Shown here: positions 12,554 through 16,000 of the stretch, piece after piece
Layout of the letters: every line of letters begins with the position of its first letter
How positions within the stretch are numbered: the first letter of the stretch is position 1
Assembly: GCA_021812825.1 (NCBI GenBank)
Contig: JAKAMO010000064.1
Coordinates: 1 to 16,000 of the forward strand
Direction: 5' to 3'
Source: a bacterium
GTDB taxonomy: Bacteria; Elusimicrobiota; Elusimicrobia; Elusimicrobiales; UBA9959
DNA: 16,000 bases
Translations under genes and position numbers: made by a program
Notes under the pieces: model-generated
Seen by the model: only the letters and a program-made list of their open reading frames with translations
What the model was told of the DNA's origin: nothing
Databases searched by the model: none

Positions 12554-14113
12554 ATGGCGAAAGCGGCGGGACAAAGTCACCTGGGCATATACATCTCCCC
12601 GAAGGAGATCTGTATCTCACAGGTGAAGATCGGCAAGGCCTCCAAACCGGAGGTCGAGCATCTTGTCAAGTTCCCCACGAACTTCCCGGTCAAGGAGGGG
12701 ATGCTCCGCCCCCTCTCGCTCAACCACGAGTTCTTCAACGAGAAGGCTCCCTGGCTGGATTCCTTCAAACAGGCCGTGAAGCGTGTCAGCTGGGGCTCCA
12801 GCTCGGCGGTGGTGACTCTCTCCCAGCATTTCTCGATCCTCAGATATTTCGTGATGCCGGCCGTGGACCGGCGGTTCTGGAGCAAGTCCATCCCTCTGGA
12901 GTCGAAGAAATACATCCCGGTCTCGTTCGATGAGGTCGTCTACGACTACTGCGCCGTTCCCTCGGACGGGGGGAAGAAGCTCGGGGTGCTCTTCGGCCTT
13001 ACCCAGCGCAAGAGCGTCGAGTTCCTTACCGAGACCCTCAAATCCGCCGGCCTTACCCTGGCCGCGGTCGAGGCTACGCCGCTCTCCCTGGAGAGGGCCT
13101 CCGGCTTCCTGGACTCGGAAGGCCACGATTCGAAGGGCTACGTCCATTTCAGCGAGAATTCTAGCTACATGGTCTTCTCGCACTCCGGATACCCGGTGCT
13201 CTACCGCGAGACCGAGACTGACTCCGGCGGCACGATGAGCGAACGCAAGCGTCTGGACATCAAGGGCGCAGTGCAGTTTGTCGACCGTTATGTGGGCGGC
13301 AAGGACTATAAGGCGGTGATGCTGAGCGGCGACGGCTGCGATGTCTGGCAGGGTTCCGTGGCCAAGGAGGCCGCTCCCATACCGGTGGAGACCTGGAATA
13401 TTTCCGCCCTGATGGGGCTGAAGGACAACGACGCCGCCGCGCTGTTCGCCTCGGCTGCCGCCATGAAGGGCCGCGTCCCCGGCCCATCGCTGCCGGACAT
13501 CTCCGGTGTAAGCACGGCCGCCAACCTGGAGAAGAAGGTCCAGTCATACGTCTGGAACATCACTTTCCTCCTCGGCGGCATACTGCTGCTGTTCTCCATA
13601 CTGGGGCAGACCCGCCTTTTCATGGCCTCGTCCAAGGTCTCCTCGCTCAGGAACAAGGTGCTGAACGTTCCGGAGCTGGACGGCCTCGACCCGGACACCA
13701 TTAAATCGAAGATCACTACGATGCAGACCGGCGGGCAGGTCCTGCAGGGGCTGGTCTCCGACGTGGATCCGTTCGCCCCCAAGATGTCGGCCATCGCCGA
13801 CCTCATCCCGGCCGAGCTCTGGGTGACGGGCTTCTCCTATTCCAATCCGTTCTCGCTGTCGGAGGCGCAGTCGGCCGAGCGCGAGTTCCGCATCTCCGGC
13901 GAAACCTTCCTCAAAGGCCAGAGCAAGAGCCGCCTCGTGGACGCGTTCACCTCCGCGGTGAAGAAGTCGGAAGCGTTCAAGGCCTTCACGCCCCCTTTCG
14001 GCGCCGTCGACAGCACCACCGAAGAGGGCGGCGTGGATTCTCCTTTCGCGAACGACCCGGGACACAGGCCGACCACCAGCTTCGCCGTGGTCTGCCGGCT
14101 CAAGAGGAAATGA
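12554..14113 (+). CDS. PilM-PilN fusion (GspL-like architecture), pilus/secretion inner-membrane platform
   Basis: A 519-residue protein joining two components normally encoded separately in type IV pilus operons. Residues 8-305 resemble PilM, an actin-like cytoplasmic protein: HLGIYISPKEICISQVK opens the fold, and IPLESKKYIPVSFDEVVYDY (113-132) is the PilM segment facing the pilus machinery; two short beta-hairpin and helix modules follow. Residues 332-352 are a TM helix (ITFLLGGILLLFSILG core). Residues 353-519 form the periplasmic part: a coiled-coil-like start, then MSAIADLIPAELWVTGFSYS (411-430), a typical PilN motif, and a ferredoxin-like fold. The PilN INLLP peptide that docks into PilM is not seen and may be unnecessary in a fusion. 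Actin-like domain, TM and periplasmic domain in one chain is the plan of GspL of type II secretion. Its stop overlaps an ATG of the PilO gene. The leader is AT-rich and lacks a Shine-Dalgarno. Confidence 0.85.
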   Translation: MAKAAGQSHLGIYISPKEICISQVKIGKASKPEVEHLVKFPTNFPVKEGMLRPLSLNHEFFNEKAPWLDSFKQAVKRVSWGSSSAVVTLSQHFSILRYFVMPAVDRRFWSKSIPLESKKYIPVSFDEVVYDYCAVPSDGGKKLGVLFGLTQRKSVEFLTETLKSAGLTLAAVEATPLSLERASGFLDSEGHDSKGYVHFSENSSYMVFSHSGYPVLYRETETDSGGTMSERKRLDIKGAVQFVDRYVGGKDYKAVMLSGDGCDVWQGSVAKEAAPIPVETWNISALMGLKDNDAAALFASAAAMKGRVPGPSLPDISGVSTAANLEKKVQSYVWNITFLLGGILLLFSILGQTRLFMASSKVSSLRNKVLNVPELDGLDPDTIKSKITTMQTGGQVLQGLVSDVDPFAPKMSAIADLIPAELWVTGFSYSNPFSLSEAQSAEREFRISGETFLKGQSKSRLVDAFTSAVKKSEAFKAFTPPFGAVDSTTEEGGVDSPFANDPGHRPTTSFAVVCRLKRK

Positions 14114-14115
14114 CC

Positions 14116-14718
14116 ATGGGGGAACAGAAGACGCCGGTACAGGAGAAGATAAAGTCCTACTTCAAGGACATGCTCGCCGATATCCTGATAATTTACGGCG
14201 AGAAGGGCTTCGCTCCTTTCAAGCGGCCGCTGACCATCGCCGGCCCCTCCCTGCTGCTGCTCTACGCCGCGGTCTACAGCCCTATCACCTCCAAGCTCGC
14301 CAAGACCCAGCGCAGCATAATCAGCATGGAGGCCGTGGCCCAGTATGCGGATGAGTACGAATCCGCTAAGATGCGGCTGACGGGCCTGCAGCGCAGGCTG
14401 CCCAGGATAGCGGACAAGGGCGAGTGGCTCAATTACCTGCTTACCGAGACCTCCAGGAACGCGGGGGTTTCCATAGAGTCCCGCAGCGCCCAGAACGAGA
14501 CGGAGGTCTCGGGCTATCTGGTGGTCTCCCGCGAGGTCTCCACCACCACCACGTACGCGCTGCTAGGCAAATGGCTGGCGGACATAGAGAACTCTCCTAT
14601 CTTCGTGCGTATCACCGATCTTCAGATGAGCCGGCAGGACAGCTCTCCGGGCATGGTCAAGGCCTCGTTCACGATCTCCACCGTCTTCCCGCGCCTCGGC
14701 GGAGGGGGAGGGAGCTGA
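14116..14718 (+). CDS. pilO: PilO/GspM-like pilus or secretion inner-membrane protein
   Basis: A 200-residue bitopic inner-membrane protein: a cytoplasmic N-terminus of about 36 residues, one TM (ITIAG-type segment, LTIAGPSLLLLYAAVY, about 39-54), a periplasmic coiled coil (about 62-96, SKLAKTQRSI onward), then an alpha/beta ferredoxin-like domain ending in a beta strand (MVKASFTISTVFP) and a glycine tail. PilO pairs with PilN in the periplasm and contacts PilP. Size, topology and position after PilM-PilN fit well, although sequence alone is weakly conserved in this family. Start: ATG 14110 overlaps the previous stop (ATGA), but ATG 14116 has GAGGA seven bases upstream and is preferred; the difference is two residues. 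The cytoplasmic N-terminus is longer than in many PilO proteins. Confidence 0.8.
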   Translation: MGEQKTPVQEKIKSYFKDMLADILIIYGEKGFAPFKRPLTIAGPSLLLLYAAVYSPITSKLAKTQRSIISMEAVAQYADEYESAKMRLTGLQRRLPRIADKGEWLNYLLTETSRNAGVSIESRSAQNETEVSGYLVVSREVSTTTTYALLGKWLADIENSPIFVRITDLQMSRQDSSPGMVKASFTISTVFPRLGGGGGS

Positions 14719-14719
14719 T

Positions 14720-15460
14720 ATGAAGAGCTTCTCCTCCGTACTCTCCTGGCTGCTGCTGCTGGCCGTGCTGGCGGTGCCTTCATTCCTGTTCTACAATTGG
14801 TGGAGCAAGGGCAAGAAACAGGCCTCCCTGGAGATAGCGCAAGTTCCGGTGACGGCCAATGTCTTCCCGAAGCAGGCGTCCCCTTCCTCGCCGCCCGCGC
14901 CGGCCCCTCAGTCCCCTTCCCAGCCGGCGGCCTCCGCCGCCCCGGCCGCGATCCCGAAGGCCCAGGACAGGCCTTCCGCCGCCGCGAATGCTCCGGTAGT
15001 GGAGGAGGACGAGGCTGATGGCGAGGAGCCGGCAGCGCCGGAGCGGCCCGTTGCCGCGCAGAAGCCTGCTGCCGTGTCTACCGCTCCGGCGGCCGGGGAA
15101 GCCAGGCCCGAGGGCGCTGAAACGGTCGTTTCCACTGCCCCCAAGCCCATTTCCTATTATTCCCCGAAGAGCGAGAGGGACCCCACCCTCACGCCGGACG
15201 ATTACCGCCGCATCGCCGAGGCCAAGCGTGCCCGGGAGGAGTCGGAGAGACAGTATGAGCTCATGCAGACGCGAAAGACCAAGGAGCCTGGCCCCGAGAC
15301 CCTGATCCGGCTGCAGGGCATCGTGGGGAATTCCGCCATCATCAACGACGACATGTATACGGCTGGCCAGAAGGTGAAGGGGATAAAGATCCTCAAGATA
15401 GGTGCGAACTACATTATCTGCGAATACAAAGGGAAGCGTTTCAAGAAGGTCATGCGCTGA
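14720..15460 (+). CDS. PilP/GspC-like connector with N-terminal membrane anchor
   Basis: A 246-residue protein linking the inner-membrane PilN/PilO complex to the secretin. Residues 7-27 are one hydrophobic segment (LSWLLLLAVLAVPSFLFYNW); there is no lipobox cysteine, unlike classical PilP lipoproteins. A long low-complexity Ala/Pro-rich linker (about 50-143) follows, long enough to span much of the periplasm. Then come the conserved SERDPTLTPDDY (151-162), a charged helix (163-185) and a small beta domain (about 195-246): LQGIVGNSAIINDD, GQKVKGIKILKIGANYIICE, the homology-region fold of PilP and GspC. TM anchor plus linker plus this fold is the GspC plan without a PDZ domain. GGGAG five bases before ATG 14720 is a strong ribosome binding site; the gene starts one base after the PilO stop. 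Confidence 0.78.
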   Translation: MKSFSSVLSWLLLLAVLAVPSFLFYNWWSKGKKQASLEIAQVPVTANVFPKQASPSSPPAPAPQSPSQPAASAAPAAIPKAQDRPSAAANAPVVEEDEADGEEPAAPERPVAAQKPAAVSTAPAAGEARPEGAETVVSTAPKPISYYSPKSERDPTLTPDDYRRIAEAKRAREESERQYELMQTRKTKEPGPETLIRLQGIVGNSAIINDDMYTAGQKVKGIKILKIGANYIICEYKGKRFKKVMR

Positions 15461-15521
15461 TCGCCTTATTCTCTGGGCGCTCGGCAACTAATCAGGTATA
15501 AGATAGGACGGAGGCGTTTTT

Positions 15522-16000
15522 ATGAAGACTATTAAGATCCTGCTCGCGTTCACACTGGCTGTCGACCCGCTTCTTTTCCCGGTGGCCTCCCTTTACGCCC
15601 AGGGGACACAGGACTCCGAGAAGAACTTCGCGCAGGACCTGCAGGCCCCGGCCGGCGGCGACGAGGGCGGCGGCCCTATACTCGACGGCGGCGACGCCGC
15701 GCCCCCGGCCACCATGCCGCAGGCGCAGACCCCCGGCACGCCGGTCGAGTCCGTGCAGATAGGCGGCGCGCCCAAGGACGCCCCGATGTACGAGGAGGTC
15801 GAGGCCGTTTCCCCGCTCGACCGCAAAATAGGCCCCATAAGGCTCAAGGCCGCGCCGCTCTCCACGTTCCTTGACGTGGTTTCGGCGCAGTCCAAGGTGA
15901 ACTTCATCATCACCGAAGGGCTGGAGACCAAGACGATAACGGTCTTCCTGCGCAAGACCACCGTGCGCGAGGCCCTGGAGCTGCTGCTCCGGGTGAAGGG
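15522..16000 (+). CDS. Secretin (PilQ/GspD-like), N-terminal part, cut by the window end
   Basis: The first 159 codons of an outer-membrane secretin; the frame is still open at base 16000. Residues 1-27 are a Sec signal peptide (MKTIKILLAF, cleavage near LYAQ). Residues 28-100 are low-complexity Gly/Pro/Asp/Glu-rich sequence. From about 103, IGPIRLKAAPLSTFLDVVSA then VNFIITEGLETKTITVFLRK and VREALELLLRVK form a secretin N0 (STN) domain, which contacts the PilP/GspC connector. AMIN domains, which usually precede N0 in PilQ and bind peptidoglycan, are not visible in the space available. GGAGG seven bases before ATG 15522 is a strong ribosome binding site; a 61-base gap separates it from the previous gene. 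The pore-forming domain must lie beyond the window. Confidence 0.85.
   Translation, partial: MKTIKILLAFTLAVDPLLFPVASLYAQGTQDSEKNFAQDLQAPAGGDEGGGPILDGGDAAPPATMPQAQTPGTPVESVQIGGAPKDAPMYEEVEAVSPLDRKIGPIRLKAAPLSTFLDVVSAQSKVNFIITEGLETKTITVFLRKTTVREALELLLRVK

Noticed and set aside
15497..15502. TATAAG as a -10 box for the secretin gene
   Set aside because: No -35 is visible and the start would fall on the ribosome binding site; read-through from the pilus genes is more likely.

Overview
The window is GC-rich and densely packed with genes. It looks like a chromosomal segment of a diderm (Gram-negative type) bacterium: it encodes a secretin, PilM/N/O/P-type inner-membrane pilus or secretion parts, a lipobox lipoprotein and O-antigen-ligase-family membrane proteins. 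The combination suggests Elusimicrobiota or a similar deep diderm lineage, but no phylogenetic marker in the window proves this. There is no sign of a recent mobile element, phage or CRISPR array.

Layout. (1) At 2-1158 (+) is the 3' part of a LeuT-type sodium-coupled amino-acid transporter, followed by an overlapping 47-residue MetS-like small subunit. (2) At 1160-4850 (-) is a tight three-gene redox operon, in transcription order: FAD-linked oxidase, protein with two [4Fe-4S] motifs, geranylgeranyl-reductase-like flavoprotein. (3) At 4850-5371 is a divergent promoter region, a very small lipoprotein gene (+), and about 275 bases without a gene that hold strong inverted repeats and a terminator-like hairpin. 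(4) At 5372-5443 (+) is tRNA-Thr(CGT) with a clear promoter. (5) At 5499-10539 (+) are two adjacent, related large membrane proteins, each with an O-antigen ligase (Wzy_C) domain and C-terminal TPR repeats. (6) At 10636-12504 (+) is an exported protein with a TPR-like start, two degenerate OmpA-like regions and an Ig-like middle. (7) At 12554-16000 (+) is a pilus/secretion cluster: PilM-PilN fusion, PilO, PilP-like protein, and the start of a secretin.

How the genes fit together. Region 7 encodes a trans-envelope alignment complex: a cytoplasmic actin-like platform, a periplasmic PilN/PilO-type pair, a PilP/GspC-type connector and an outer-membrane secretin. Gene order is that of type IV pili (pilMNOPQ), but three protein architectures resemble type II secretion instead: a GspL-like fusion, a TM-anchored GspC-like connector, and a secretin with no visible AMIN region. 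The two Wzy_C-TPR proteins just upstream could be glycan ligases acting on surface structures, possibly pilins; that is inference. The minus-strand redox operon could deliver electrons through the Fe-S protein to reduction of a polyprenyl group, which is also inference.
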